A stretch of 64,000 nucleotides of DNA from Roridomyces roridus (Eukaryota > Basidiomycota > Agaricomycetes > Agaricales > Mycenaceae): the NCBI GenBank assembly GCA_029378245.1, contig JARKIF010000032.1, positions 581,246 through 645,245 of the forward strand, in the 5' to 3' direction. Both the position numbers and the translations under genes were made by a program. Positions within the stretch are counted from its first letter, which is position 1. Every line of letters begins with the position of its first letter. Below the pieces are notes generated by a model. That model was not told the origin of the DNA, ran no database searches, and saw only the letters and a program-made list of their open reading frames with translations. Below, piece by piece: positions 1 to 11,885 of this stretch.

Positions 1-352
1 TGGTTCCAGCCAAACATCTCTGTACGTTGCCGCTTCCACCCTATACTTCCATAACTAAAATGTAATCAAGGGCATGTATCCAACCGCCATCATCTTTCTG
101 GTTTCCCGGCAAATGATGATGGGCGAGGACCTCATCGAAACTGAGATACTCCTCTCAGAGTCTTTCACGGCCCGTAGTGCAGCGGAACGTACGGTCGATC
201 AAACTCGCAGTCATCATGGCGCGGCGGCGACAATTTGGTTTGGGAGGCGCTCGGGGACTAGGACGGTCAATGAGGGTGGAGGGAGGGACTCGATTGCTCT
301 GAGTCTTAGGCATCCGACGAGTACCGCGTCGATGAAGGAGTCGGACTCATAA
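1..352 (+). CDS. C-terminal part of a multi-pass membrane protein (cut by window start)
   Basis: This is the 3' end of a gene whose body lies left of the window. The first bases encode the end of a membrane segment, WFQPNIS. A short intron follows (donor GTACGT near base 20, acceptor near base 71), and the last exon begins with a YPTAIIFLVSRQMM segment followed by a polar, Ser/Thr/Arg-rich cytosolic tail. The minus-strand gene at 424-1832 has the same C-terminal layout with the same intron position and near-identical residues, so the two are paralogues that point at each other with about 70 bp between stop codons. The family is common in Agaricomycetes and has no assigned function that I know of. 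Confidence 0.65.
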
Positions 353-423
353 CGCGTTGCGCCCCGTGGACTTTTGCATTAATGTACATTACCCTCAAAT
401 ACATACACTCGTAATACTTACTT

Positions 424-1832
424 TTATTCCTTCCCGGGACTCGCCAGTGCCACAGGATGCAACCCAGCAGCGGACACATCAGAGATTCGTACCACACTCC
501 GGCTCTGACTCCTCCTCGTCGAATACGCGGACGGTGAGGCGAACCAAATCGTGCGCTCCGTACTCGGATTGGATGTAGATAGATTAGGGCCGTCGGTGAT
601 GAGGTCCTCGCTCATCATCATCTGTCTCGATACCATGAGTATTATCACTGTTGGATATAGCCCCTAAGAGGGAGTTGAGCCGACGTATGGTTGAACCAGG
701 GGAGAGAACGCACGGAGATGTTTGGCTGGAACCACTCGAACCCGAAGTCCGGTCCGTAATACCCAAAGTCGCCGACCATGAGCAGAATCTGTTTCAAAGT
801 TCTCAGGTCAGCAGGCCGCAAATGAACTGAGGGCAAGGAGAGGATGACGCACCCAAAAAGCGAGATACAACCCCCCGCTCTCCATCAACAAAATCAACAC
901 GCTCTCCACCTTGGTTTTCGATCCGCCCGCACGGTTCAAGTGTTTTTTAATATTCTGCCGATAGTACCTGGGAGCCATTGGTCGATTGGATGTCCAGACG
1001 GAGGGACGAATCGAGGACGAACCATAATTTATACGAAATCAACGCCGTACTCGCAAAGTTCGTAATGAGTAATGGGAAGGTCCCGAGAAAGTTTTGTTCG
1101 AGGGCATGGTAATGTTTGTGCCGGAATTGTGTGTTGTAGTTGAATACGGCGAGAGTGAGAGAGGTGGCTGGCGGCAAGGCAGTCAGTTAACTGAGAGCGA
1201 GGAGGAAAGGAATCGGACGCACCGCCCGTGGCAAGTAGACAGACAAACAACCCGGCATGAACAATCCGATTGTTGGGCCATATCACCCATGCGCGCCATA
1301 CGACGATGATGTCGCTGAGGAAGTACTATGCGGAAATATAAGAAAAACCAAGGGGGATTGCGTCGGAGACTCACAGTTAACCTCCGAATCCAAGTCTGCG
1401 CCAGACCTAGTCGATTCAACAACATGGTCCGGTCGACGTATTCCGCAGCCAGACTGGGAAGCTGCACGATCATCCATGCCATGTAGAGCGCGAGGTGCGC
1501 CGTGGCGCCAACGAGCATGATGAGGATAATCGCCAGAAGAGCCTGTCGTGGGCGTTGTTTTCGTAGTCCCCTTCGTCTACGGATTGATGAGTATGATTCC
1601 GAAACACATGTGTACAGTAGATCGCACATTACAGTGTAGGTCGTCATCAAGCCGATGCAAAGGAACAGGCCTGCGATGTAAGTAAGTGAGGTGCAGAGCC
1701 GGGGTGCGGATCGCACGCACCGTAAGTCACAGCCGCAGCGGTGATCTCGAGTAACCATATCTTAAGAACATAGATATCCTGCCCATCGAGACCGGGCCCT
1801 TGTTCGATTGCACGGCGCATGATGCTGGACAT
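424..1832 (-). CDS. Multi-pass membrane protein of an Agaricomycete-expanded family
   Basis: I read this as a spliced gene starting at 1832 (MSSIMRRAIEQG). Exon 1 ends in a TM segment with a GTGCGT donor. The next exon gives GLFLCIGLMTTYTVMC and a second hydrophobic stretch, LLAIILIMLVGATAHLALYM. Later exons carry the family's VVWRAWVIWPNN loop motif, a segment with LLITNFASTALISYKLW, then RVLILLMESGGLYLAFW, and finally YPTVIILMVSRQMM with a polar Ser-rich tail ending at 424. About seven membrane segments can be counted. No catalytic motif is visible. Its convergent neighbour at 1-352 is a paralogue. The exact boundaries of the middle exons between about 650 and 1380 are uncertain. Confidence 0.65.
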
Positions 1833-2411
1833 GAAGACACCTCTGCAGGGCTGGCGCGGGGAGGAAAGACATCCGATCCGGGCTTTTATAATATCAGTGA
1901 AGCTCCATTGGTCGTGGTACGCGATGGCCGAGTATCGCCTTTTCGTGGAGCTTTCCGAACTCCACCGGGTTCAGCAGATTGAATTACAACGAGGCTTTGC
2001 ACAATGCATCGCTGAGGAATTGCGCCAAAATGGCGCCGACATGTACGAACATCTGGAGACCTGCGGTGTTCCGCCCACGAACGTTCAATGAAAAGTCAAG
2101 GTGAGACAGATACCCCGAAAAAGATATATACACACCTCACAGGCTGGCTTAATCCCTCTTCCTAGCGACAAGTTTCTGCCAAGCCGACTTTCACCGAGCT
2201 TCAGAGCTTTGGCATTGGCTTCAGCCCGTCCTCACCACATCTTCACGGAGCACCGAGCGCCACAGGACAGCACTTTGGACGAATGGAGTCTGGAGATATG
2301 CCAGTGGATGCTTGTCCATGTCGTTGTTCCGGATGAGTCGGTTTGTGATGCGGCAGTGACGGCACGGGCGCTCCGATTCTCCCACCACCTCGGAAACGAA
2401 AATCTTCTGGC
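1833..2411. other. Intergenic, no supported gene
   Basis: Open frames exist on the plus strand (1819-2091, 2101-2475), but their translations show no domain, no clear codon bias and no similarity to neighbours. The stretch may hold the promoters of the membrane gene to the left and the BTB gene to the right. Confidence 0.4.
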
Positions 2412-3428
2412 ATGCAAGCCGAATTCGAGCTCGTACGCGTCAACGATCTGTGGTTTGACGACGGTGGTATCGTAATCCAGGCTCAAAACTGTCTCTTTCG
2501 AGTCTCTCGCGCCATCCTAGCTGCTCGATCCACCGTCTTCAAGGACCTCTTCTGCCGGCCTGAATCGCAAGAAAACTGCGAATCCCTCGATGGCTGCCCC
2601 ATCTTACGACTCCCAGACTGTTCCGCCGAAGTGACTGTATTTTTCAAGGCGATATTTAATTCCGAGTATGTAGGCTCTCCGTGTTCTCCGGTCATCTATC
2701 ACCAACGTATGCCCAGGTTCTTCGAGCCCTACCCCGCCCGAACTGACCTCGATACCATAATCGGCGTTCTACGCCTCAGCCACAAGTACCAAATTCCGTA
2801 TCTCCGTCGGCGGGCACTAGTCCATCTATCTTCTGGCTATCGCTCTCTACCACCCGTCATCAACGACGACAGCTACCTCCCAAAAGGCGGATCATGGACC
2901 CACCCGTCTTCTGCCACAGACCTCCTCCGGCTCGTTCACCTAGCACGGCAAGTCTCCGTGCTATGGATCCTCCCACCCATATTCTACGCCCTCGCATCGG
3001 ACTTTGCCTTGCCCGAAGTGGTGGGAAACACTCTTTATCAGACCCTGATAAACGAGGAAGACAGGAACAACTTTTTACAGGGCGCAGGCATTCAGTCAGG
3101 CATGCTCCTCGACTCGCTGCGCTTCCTCTACGAGCCGCCCACCGTGGCAGGGTGCACGGGACGCGAGAATTCGTGCGCCATAGAGAGGCTACGGGCGCTT
3201 GAAAAGATGCGCGTATGGTTTGCGGGGCGGGGTCACGGTGCGGACCCTCTGCATCTGTGGACGCCCGACGAGTGGGCGCCGCTGATGGTGGTGTGTAGCG
3301 TGTGCTTTGAGGTGATCTTGCGTGGGTATGTGCAGGGGCGGCAGGCGATTTGGAATCGCTTGCCGGAGATGTATGGGCTCCCCGAGTGGGCAGAGCTGGA
3401 GCAGATGCGGGACGTGGCGTTGGGGTGA
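2412..3428 (+). CDS. BTB/POZ domain protein
   Basis: The gene is a single 338-codon reading frame without introns. Residues about 10-110 carry a BTB fold signature: DLWFDDGGIVIQAQNCLFRV, then RAILAARSTVFKDLF, then the LRLPDCSAEV...FFKAIF stretch that ends the core. Residues about 115-330 are the helical C-terminal region typical of basidiomycete BTB proteins (VLRLSHKYQIPYLRRRAL) and end in W..LPEMYGLPEWAELE. BTB domains dimerise and some recruit Cullin-3 ligases. Nothing here shows which partner is used, and there is no Kelch or zinc-finger domain. The start at 2412 places the BTB fold a few residues in, as usual for this family. A related C-terminal fragment lies near 38.8 kb. Confidence 0.8.
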   Translation: MQAEFELVRVNDLWFDDGGIVIQAQNCLFRVSRAILAARSTVFKDLFCRPESQENCESLDGCPILRLPDCSAEVTVFFKAIFNSEYVGSPCSPVIYHQRMPRFFEPYPARTDLDTIIGVLRLSHKYQIPYLRRRALVHLSSGYRSLPPVINDDSYLPKGGSWTHPSSATDLLRLVHLARQVSVLWILPPIFYALASDFALPEVVGNTLYQTLINEEDRNNFLQGAGIQSGMLLDSLRFLYEPPTVAGCTGRENSCAIERLRALEKMRVWFAGRGHGADPLHLWTPDEWAPLMVVCSVCFEVILRGYVQGRQAIWNRLPEMYGLPEWAELEQMRDVALG

Positions 3429-3800
3429 ACATTGGAACTCGGATCGCATTGCGCCGAACGATTTCGTTTGACAGTAGTTATGCTGGTCATCTCGTTCATA
3501 TGTATTTGCTCCCACACTCGAGTCTTCGTCAACGCCTCTTGTTGGAGCACAGAGCTCATCACAATGCCGTCGCTGACCGGAGCTACAAGTCACTCAAGAA
3601 CATCAGAGTGTAGCTGCTTGTGTGAAAATAAAAAGAGGCCCACCTCGTCGGTGCCTCTCCGACCTTCCAAATATCCGAACTCCCCAAACTGTGAGTATAC
3701 ACAAAGGTTAGAGAGTCCAGCACAGGTGCCTCCGAGGGCATCCCCTGCGTTGGAGACGAGTTTGGGAAGATAGAATTTGACAGAGTGTAAAATATGGCAG
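3429..3800. other. Intergenic between BTB gene and F-box-like gene A
   Basis: No coding signal was seen. The BTB stop codon (plus) and the gene A stop codon (minus) converge here, so the stretch probably holds two 3' untranslated regions. Confidence 0.4.
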
Positions 3801-4504
3801 CTAATTGATAACCTTGAGCCTCGCACGCCATTTCTTGTCATTACAATCAGCCAAACTGATATCCTTTTCCGCAAGGATTTCAGCCCAGCGCACCCAAGGG
3901 CTCTTGGCTATGTCGCGTCTGAATTCAATCGAATGTTAACAGATAGATCTCACTGGATTTGGGTTGTCAACTCACTCGTTTGTCGGCCACTTGCACCCGT
4001 TTCCCTGAATTTCGCGCAAAGAAGGGAAACAGCGTGAGTGGAGGGCCAAGAAGAGGGTTTCCCAGTATGGATTTTTGTGACTTTTGAAAAGTTGAGATCA
4101 AGCAGCAGATGAAGAGCGGAGGTGGACGCACAGATACGAATGATGCAGGACGATCTTTTCTAGTGTGTTTGACATGTCATTCTCCGAAACAAAGGGCGTT
4201 GTGACCTTCATAAGAATGGGGGAATTCTGAGGCAAAAGTAAGCACGTACTTATACCTGGTAGAAAACAAAACAAAACGCACCGGGTGCGGCAGATATAAT
4301 CCGAGGATTCTGATACTTGGACAAAGCTCAAAGATATGCTTGGTTCCCACTTCGCCATACGAGCATGTCAAATCGACCACTTTGTTTCCGTGGAAGCGCA
4401 AAAAGTCCACGGTCGGCTCGGTCTCATGCTCGCAGAGAACCAGAGTCCGAAGGGAGGGCAGCCTGAATACAAATCAGCAGTGAACGAGACACAGATGAAA
4501 GAAT

Positions 4505-4759
4505 TGTTGGAAGGACAAACACGGACGCACCCTGACGTGTACTACTGACGTGGAAGTACTGACACGTAGAGTATGGTTTAAACACTCGCTGTACATACTC
4601 ACATTTACCCATACTGACTTGCATGTACTTGTATCGGTGTTATTCAGTGCATGTTCCCTAATTCTTACTTATGTATGGCTGTACCTTGTTTTTGTATTTA
4701 AGTAGCTAGCTACGACGAATCTCAACTAAGTCCTTCTCCCACATTTTCATCCTTCTTCA
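4505..4759 (+). repeat. 5' LTR of the Copia element
   Basis: 255 bp, TG...CA ends, identical to 9626-9880. A promoter-like AT-rich stretch (TTTGTATTTAAGTAG) lies near 4695, where a TATA-type signal would be expected to start the element's transcript. Confidence 0.95.
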
Positions 4760-4776
4760 GGTTATGGGCCCCGAGT
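4760..4776 (+). other. Probable primer-binding site of the Copia element
   Basis: The bases GGTTATGGGCCCCGAG directly follow the 5' LTR, where reverse transcription is primed by a tRNA. The ending resembles initiator-Met-tRNA sites of other Copia elements only loosely, so the tRNA identity is not certain. Confidence 0.5.
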
Positions 4777-4835
4777 TCAACTAAATCCACCAACCGAATT
4801 TATTGCACCTCGACAACCAACCTCTGCTATCTACA

Positions 4836-7800
4836 ATGTCCACCATCGCCCCGAACTCCAAGGCCGCCGAATTCTTTGTACGGCTCCCGAAATGCGAAGC
4901 CGACGGCGCCAACTGGGCGGTGTTCAAGAACCGCTTCCTCTACGCTGCTGCCGCCGCCGGGCTCTCTCAACACTTGGAGAGCAGCCACTTGCCGCCGATC
5001 CCGCCCACTCCGGTCACTCCTTCGTCGACCCCTGCGGACATCACTGCGTACGACAACTTCGTTCGCGTGGAGGCTGGATATAGGTCAGGTGAGGCCATCA
5101 TCAAACAAGCTATTGCCGCGACGATCCCTGACTCACTGTTTTTGCGTGTCATGGGGGAGCGGCGAGCTTCGGGCCTCTGGACAAAGGTGGTGAACGAGTT
5201 CGAGCAGAAGTCGAGAATGGTTACTGTGGATTTGCGGCGCAGGCTCCAGGATGAGCGCTGTGCCGAGAATGGGGATGTTAGGGCTCACCTCGCAAAGTTG
5301 CAGGCACTTCGCGTCGACCTTGTTGGCATGGGCGCCGATCCCGGCGACGAAAACTTCACCGCCATTATCCTAGGGTCGTTACCGGCATCATACGACCCAT
5401 ACCTCGCTGCCCTCACGGCCACATCGTCCCTCATGGGTACGACCATCTCCCCCGACACACTCATCAGCGCGCTCTCGCAGGAGCACGACCGCCGGGCTAT
5501 CAAGTCGAAGTCGAAGAAGAACGACTCGGACGTCGCGTTCGCCGTGGGCGGACGTAAAGCCGGCAAGAAGACGTCGAAGAACGTCGAATGCTACAACTGC
5601 CACAAGAAGGGGCATGTTAAAGCAGAGTGCTGGGCGGCGGGCGGTGGGAAGGAAGGCCAGGGACCGAGGGGAAAGGGAAAGGGACGCGGGAGTGGGAAGG
5701 GACGCGAGGATGCAAACACCGCGACGGATATCGGCGGTGTCTGGATGGCGCAGGTCGATTCGGATGACCGCGCATGGATTGCTCACGCCGAGCAGAACGT
5801 CTGGCTGTTCTGGATGGAACAAGACGTGTTTGGCGGCGTGGTGACGGGTGCGGGTGTGGAGTGCGATGGCGCATCTAGCCCATGGCTCTCGGATTACGAC
5901 GAAGACGAGTCTAAAGACGATTCAGTCAGCAACATGTCGGTACCGGAGTTATTGAACAACTCACCGACACCGGATCCGATCGAGACGAACATAGAGGACA
6001 ACGAGAGTGACTGCGGGTCGATGCCCGAGTTGCAGACGGTGTCCGAATCAGAGGCTGGGGACATCGCTGAGTCCCCCGAATTTTCCTGTGCACACAGCCT
6101 CACTCACGATCCCGTCGACGATGATGCAACCACAGATGCACAGACGTCGCAGACATCTGAACACGGCACCGAGATTGCCGACTGCCTACAGACGGTCATC
6201 AACGAATGGCTCGACAACATCGAGCCCTACGATGCACCGCTTACCTCCTCGTTCAAGACAGCGATGCTCGCTAATGAGGACGGCCCGATGGACACCATGA
6301 CCGAGCTATACGACTCGGGGGCATCATCCCACATCACACCATATCGGCATCGACTCCTCAACTACATTTTGATCGCACCACGGTCAATCACTGCCGCGGA
6401 TAACGGCTCGTTCCAGGCCATTGGGATGGGCGACATGCACGTCTGGCTGCCGAATGGAAAAGGCGTCAGGACGAAGATATTGCTGCGTGGAGTGTTATAT
6501 GCACCGAAAATCGGTTTAACCCTTGTCTCGATTGCGAAGATAACTGATGCGGGTTTTGCAGTCTTGTTCCGCGAGAGCTTCTGCAAGATATTCGATAAGC
6601 ACCAGAAGCTTGTCGGCATCGTGGACAAGACGAAGGGAACTTACCGTGTGCAGTCTCCATTCAATTGGGAGACGGTCACTGCTGCATCCGCCATCGAAAC
6701 AGTCTCGCTCGAAGACTTACACCGCCGCATGGGTCACATAGCCCCGGACGCCGCCAAACGCCTGGTCTTGGAAGGCCTGGTAACCGGCGTCAAGCTCGAC
6801 CCGACATCGAAACTCCAATCGTGCGACTCGTGCGCATACGCCAAGACAACGCGGAAGCCGATCGCAAAGGAACGCAAGGCTCCGCGCTCGACAGCCTTGG
6901 GGGAGGTCATATTTTCGGATGTATGGGGGCCGTCTCCCGTCGAAACTATCAATCGGCGTGAGTACTATGCAAGCTTTACCGACGATTTCACTCGCTGGTC
7001 CAGACTCTATCTCCAGCGGACCAAGGACGAGACTTTCGGCTCGTACCAGTCTTACGAAGCGTGGCTCTCAACCCAGTTCGGCGCCAAAATCAAGAAGCTC
7101 CACTCCGACCGGGTAATTCAACGCTCACCTTGCGAAGAACGGCACCGAACGAGGCTTCACCGTGCACGACACCCCCGAACACAACGGCGTTGCCGAGCGA
7201 CTCAATCGGACGCTGTTGGAGCGTGTGCGTGCGATGCTGCACGGCAGTGGGTTGCCGAAGTTTCTTTGGGGCGAGGCCATCGCGCATGCCGTGTACTTGA
7301 AGAACCGGCTATCCACCAGCGCGAATGACGGGAAAACGCCATACGAGATGGTGTACGGGCGGAAACCAAGCATCGCCCGGCTCCCCGAGTTTGGAGCGCG
7401 TGTCTGGGTCCATGACGCGAAGGCGAGCAAGCTTGAGGGACGCGGAAGGGAAGGTCGATGGATGGGATTTGATGACGTGAGCAGCGGGCATCGAATCTAT
7501 TTCGAGGGGAAGCGCACTGTCGCTGTGGAGCGGAGCGTTAAATTTGACAGGAATGACGAGGTGGTACCTCTCCCAGACGATCTGCGGATTGAGGGGGAGG
7601 ATTCGGATGACAATCAGCCATCGTCTGGGTTTTCAAAACCAACCACGCACCTTCCGACTCCTCCTCAGACACCTGCGGCTTCGACTCCAACTATCCCGAC
7701 CCAAACGACTCCGCAAACTCCCACCAACGTGTTGCCTACGACAGGCACATTACCGGCTTCTCCTTCGATTGCGAGGCTACGCCAACAGCTTGCGCTCACC

Positions 7801-9618
7801 GACCCACTCGGATCCGACTTCGAAGGCGATGCTGGACGCAATGAGGGTGGGACTAGCGAAGGACCGAGACGTAGCACGCGCGAACGACGACAGGCGACCA
7901 TTTTTCCGACCAGCGGCACGACATATCTCCAGCGGGCTAGGGCCGACGAGGCACCCCACGTGGCGGCGCGTGCCGAGCTTCCTGACGACTGGGAGATGGT
8001 GGATGTGCTGGAGCACCACCTCGCCGCCGCGACGTCGACTGCTGAGGCCTTAGACCCATCGTGGGAGGAAGCAAGGAACCGGTCCGATTGGCCGCATTGG
8101 GATGCGGCGATCAAAGCCGAGCTTACCTCACTCAAAGCCGCCGGCACTTGGACCGTCGTTCCACGACCTGGCGACCGCAACGTCGTTGACTGCAAATGGG
8201 TCTTGCGCATCAAGAAGAACGCGGCGGGGGAAATCGAAAAATACAAGGCACGTCTCGTTGCACGTGGCTTTACACAGGTTCACGGTGTCGATTACTACGA
8301 GACTTTTGCCCCGACCGCCAAGATTGCCTCCATCCGTCTTGTTCTCGCCATCGCCGCACGCAACGACTGGGACATCGACATGTTCGACTTCAACAGTGCG
8401 TACCTCAACGGGGAATTGGATCCCGACGAGGAGATCTACATGGAACAGCCTCCGGGTTACGAATTCGCGGATCGGGCCGCGAATGTTCTCAAACTCGCGA
8501 AGGCGTTGTACGGGCTGAAGCAGGGTGGCAGGAAATGGTACGAGACGCTTTCTCGCTGGCTTTCAGAGCTAGGCTTTACACAGTGCGCGTCCGACCATGC
8601 TGTTTTCTATGCTCGTGACGAGCACGATCTCACCATCCTCGCCATCCATGTGGACGACTGCACCATCACGTCCAGCTCCCCGGGGCTCCTCGTGTCGTAC
8701 AAGACTCGTATTGGCGAACGTTTCAAGATGACGGATCTTGGGCCTATCAGTTGGCTCCTTGGCATCGAAATCCGGTGCGACCGCGAAGCACGTACAATCT
8801 CGCTCTCGCAGCAGACTTACATCGAGTCTATTCTCGATCGGTTCAACTTTGCCGACTCGAAACCCGTCGCAATGCCCTTGGACCCGAATGTCCAACTTTC
8901 CAACGAGCACCGCGCCATCAGCATAGCCGACATTGCCGCAATGAAACGTGTCCCATACCGCGAGGCCATTGGCTCGCTCATGTGGGCATCCGTTGGAACA
9001 CGGCCCGACATCGCATTTGCGGTGGGCTTACTCTCGAAATTCCTCGACAACCCCGGCCCGCTCCATTGGGAGGCGACGAAGCGTGTATTTCGGTACCTCC
9101 TTGGCACGAAGACGCTTCGGCTCACGTACGGCGCGGGGAGGAAAGGGTTGGAGGGATATTCGGATGCGGACGGGATGTCCCAAGACCACAGGCACGCTAT
9201 CTCTGGTTTTGCTTTCCTTATTGACGGTGGCGCCATTTCGTGGAGTTCCAAGAAGCAGGAAATTGCCACCCTCTCAACGACAGAGGCTGAGTACGTTGCA
9301 TTGACACATGCCGCAAAGGAAGCTGTGTGGCTTCGCGCGCTCATCGGCGAGCTTTTTCGACCGCTCGAGCGCCCCATCACCCTCCATGGCGATAATCAAG
9401 GCTCGATTGCCCTCGCACACTCTGATATCGGCCAGTTTCACGCACGCACCAAGCACATCGACATCCGGTATCATTTCATCCGATACGTTGTCGAAAACGG
9501 GACGATCCGACTTGTCTATTGTCCCACGGCAGACATGGTCGCCGATTGCCTGACCAAGGCGCTACCAAGCACGAAGGCCAAGCACTTCGCTGCCGCGCTC
9601 GGGCTGCGTACGGTTTGA
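4836..9618 (+). pseudogene. Copia Gag-Pol polyprotein with one frameshift
   Basis: I start at the ATG at 4836 (MSTIAPNSKAAEFF), the first with a plausible Gag beginning. Domains in order: Gag of the UBN2/Copia type (about residues 1-240); a zinc knuckle CYNCHKKGHVKAEC at residue 252; an acidic linker; aspartic protease with DSG at residue 493; an HHCC integrase N-terminus (LEDLHRRMGH...CDSC); the integrase core with DVWGPSP and FTDDFTRW; reverse transcriptase with DCKWVLRIKKN, FNSAYLNG and the catalytic IHVDDC near 8647; and RNase H with TTEAEYVAL and LHGDNQGS. The reading frame changes near 7105-7120, within the integrase core just after LHSDR, where about two bases appear to be missing relative to the expected frame. 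The downstream frame is then open from there to 9618. The copy is therefore probably not self-sufficient despite its young LTRs. Confidence 0.9.
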
Positions 9619-9625
9619 GGGGGAG
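9617..9625 (+). other. Polypurine tract of the Copia element
   Basis: GAGGGGGAG lies directly before the 3' LTR and overlaps the stop codon of the polyprotein. It is in the place and of the composition that primes plus-strand synthesis. Confidence 0.75.
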
Positions 9626-9880
9626 TGTTGGAAGGACAAACACGGACGCACCCTGACGTGTACTACTGACGTGGAAGTACTGACACGTAGAGTATGGTTT
9701 AAACACTCGCTGTACATACTCACATTTACCCATACTGACTTGCATGTACTTGTATCGGTGTTATTCAGTGCATGTTCCCTAATTCTTACTTATGTATGGC
9801 TGTACCTTGTTTTTGTATTTAAGTAGCTAGCTACGACGAATCTCAACTAAGTCCTTCTCCCACATTTTCATCCTTCTTCA
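9626..9880 (+). repeat. 3' LTR of the Copia element
   Basis: 255 bp, identical to the 5' LTR at 4505-4759, and followed by the second copy of the 5 bp target duplication agaat. Confidence 0.95.
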
Positions 9881-11496
9881 AGAATTCGTACTGCATACGC
9901 GTCAAAGCGACCAAAAAGGAAGAGTGGAATTTAGCAAGAGTCAAGTCCGTCAAGCAAGGTAGCGCCGCGGAGGGTATTTCGTCCAGGTCAAATACAGTCT
10001 TGCACTCCCAAACTAGCGATCGGAGCGCGGTAAAGCGGGAAAATATTATCGGCGACATGGGCGAAGAAGCGGCGCAGATGCGAGTGGCGAGTTTCTGCAA
10101 CGTTGAACCGCAGATCTCCATCGCGATCTCGAACGCTTCCCACGAAATACCGCCTTCAGACCGAAAGGGTGTGTCACCGGGGCTGTATACGTCTTGGGAC
10201 GTCCGAACTGTAGTCAGACTCGACAACGTAAGACTCGTCGAGGTCGCCTACGATAGTGCGAATGTGACTGCCCAGCCAAGGGTTTCGGTCCAGGACCTCC
10301 GCGAGGTTCGATGCATACTCGTCTTCCGTCAGTGTTGTGTGCGCGTAATAATATGGAAGTGGGAGTCGCTGGAGCCATCCATTAGCCAGGATCTTGGATC
10401 TTTGAGCACACGCACATGGAAATATTTCGAAACTAGCAGGATGGGAAGTCGGGGAGGTATTTGTTTCTCCGGGTCCTCTTCCAATTCCGGCACGGACAGC
10501 GCAAAATATAAGACCCGTGTCCAGATGAGTTCTTTGACCTCGGGCGTCGCAGCCGCCATTGGAATGAAGTCGGGGTTCAACGGGGGTCCAATCTCCGCCG
10601 CGGGAAGATCGGAAGATCCCGTCGTATCAGACCTGGATACAAATGTGTAAGGAGGACTCAGGACGAGATACGGTCGCGGGTACTTACCCCGAGCCCTCTG
10701 CATTGGTGAAACGTATCAGAGCCTTGACCTCTTTGTTCGAAATTGCTCCCAAATGACTGGGCACGCCCTCGGTTATTTGAATGCATCGTAGCGGAGAATC
10801 CTTGAAAGTCGGAAACAACCAAGTGGCAGAGAAAACAGTGGGCAATACGAGCGTGTGTATAGTACGCATTTCGTTGAGAGATTCAAGTATCTCATCCTGG
10901 AAAAAATAGCTTGGTACTTTCAGCACGGACTGTAAACACTTCAGTGTTGACTTGTCGGAGAAAAGGAGTATACGGACTAGGCGGTCCCACTTTGGGGCCA
11001 AGTTACGCAGTGCCGTCACTAGTTTCGCGATCATTTGATTCGTCGGCGGCTTTTTGCACTCTTGGATAATCAACCGCGTGGGATTCACGAGAGGAAGGCC
11101 CGCGCAAAGGCCCGAGGTGCTGTCGGAAGAGAAGATGTTGAGGGAGATGAAAAGGTCGGAAATGTGTGGCGAGGATTTCAGGATTGTGCGCATCGGGGCA
11201 CCATAACCACCTTCGACACGGAGGCGCTTGATAAACTGGCCGAGGTCCTTGTTTTTGGATAGGGCCTGCGCGAGGGCCTTGGCCTGTGCCTTGGAACGAA
11301 TGACGACCACATTGTATAAGAGCGGTGTCGCAACGGGCAGCCAGGCCTTGCAGACGAGGAGATAGGCCGAGGGCGATTCCATGTACTCTGCAAAGGGAGA
11401 TTTTTCATTGATGTCAGCGAATCTTGCGTCCGGGACCTGCAGTGCAGGCGAGAGGATTTCCGAGATGATCTCGTCGGGAAGAGAGTTTCCCGCCAT

Positions 11497-11885
11497 CTTG
11501 AACGCTGTGGAGACGCGTCAGCTCTGTCGCGATGGTGGTGGTTGCTGAAGAAGAGTGGCAAGCAGCGACAAACATCAACAGACATCAAAGCCATCATGCA
11601 TCATGATGTACTTATGATGCTCTCCCTCCCTTAACTCTGCCAGCCACGCATGGCAAAAAAGATTGCAAGGGCCTGGGTGTCTCAATGTTGTGGTTGGGAC
11701 GATGGGTCCGGGTTCGGGATGTTGATCGGGTTTCGGTAGATAGATCCGTGTGGCTGTATAGTAGATCAGATCTCGCACTTGCTCCCGACATTCACAGTCT
11801 CTTTCGTCCTGATTGCCGCCAGCGCCCCGATTAGTCCGATCGTGCCCGCCACATCTTGGTGATTGGAGTGGCCTTCGACCCACAC
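11497..11885. other. Upstream region of F-box-like gene A
   Basis: No gene was recognised. This should hold the promoter of the minus-strand gene A. It contains short open frames only. Confidence 0.35.

Larger units (their letters stand above)
4505..9880 (+). mobile_element. Complete Ty1/Copia LTR retrotransposon
   Basis: The element has 255 bp LTRs at both ends that I find identical base by base, starting TGTTGG and ending CTTCA. A primer-binding-like site follows the 5' LTR and a purine tract precedes the 3' LTR. A 5 bp target duplication (agaat) flanks it at 4500-4504 and 9881-9885. Between the LTRs lies a gag-pol polyprotein in Copia order (protease, integrase, reverse transcriptase, RNase H) with one frameshift. 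Identical LTRs indicate a recent insertion. It is in the opposite orientation to the F-box-like gene whose intron it occupies. Confidence 0.95.
3801..11496 (-). pseudogene. F-box-like gene A, split by a Copia element in an intron
   Basis: The gene starts at 11496 with an F-box-like segment, NSLPDEIISEILSPALQV, followed by a pivot containing YLLVCKAWLPVATPLLYN. A second F-box-like module near 10.5 kb has ELIWTRVLYFALSVPELE and LPILLVSKYF. Repeats of leucine-rich character follow. The coding sequence resumes at 4462 after the Copia insertion and ends at 3801 with a conserved WVRWAEI...KKWRARLK exon. The layout matches gene C at 45312-47750 exon by exon. The Copia element (4505-9880) lies inside an intron with its donor at 9891 and acceptor at 4463, so it does not break codons. 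However, the frame between the NPWLGSHIRTIV segment and ISWEAFEIAME (about 10230) does not join cleanly, which suggests a short deletion or frameshift. Proteins of this kind act as SCF-type substrate adaptors; no substrate can be inferred. Confidence 0.7.

Noticed and set aside
1819..2475. Two plus-strand open frames before the BTB gene
   Set aside because: No domain or family resemblance; they overlap the starts of real genes in other frames.
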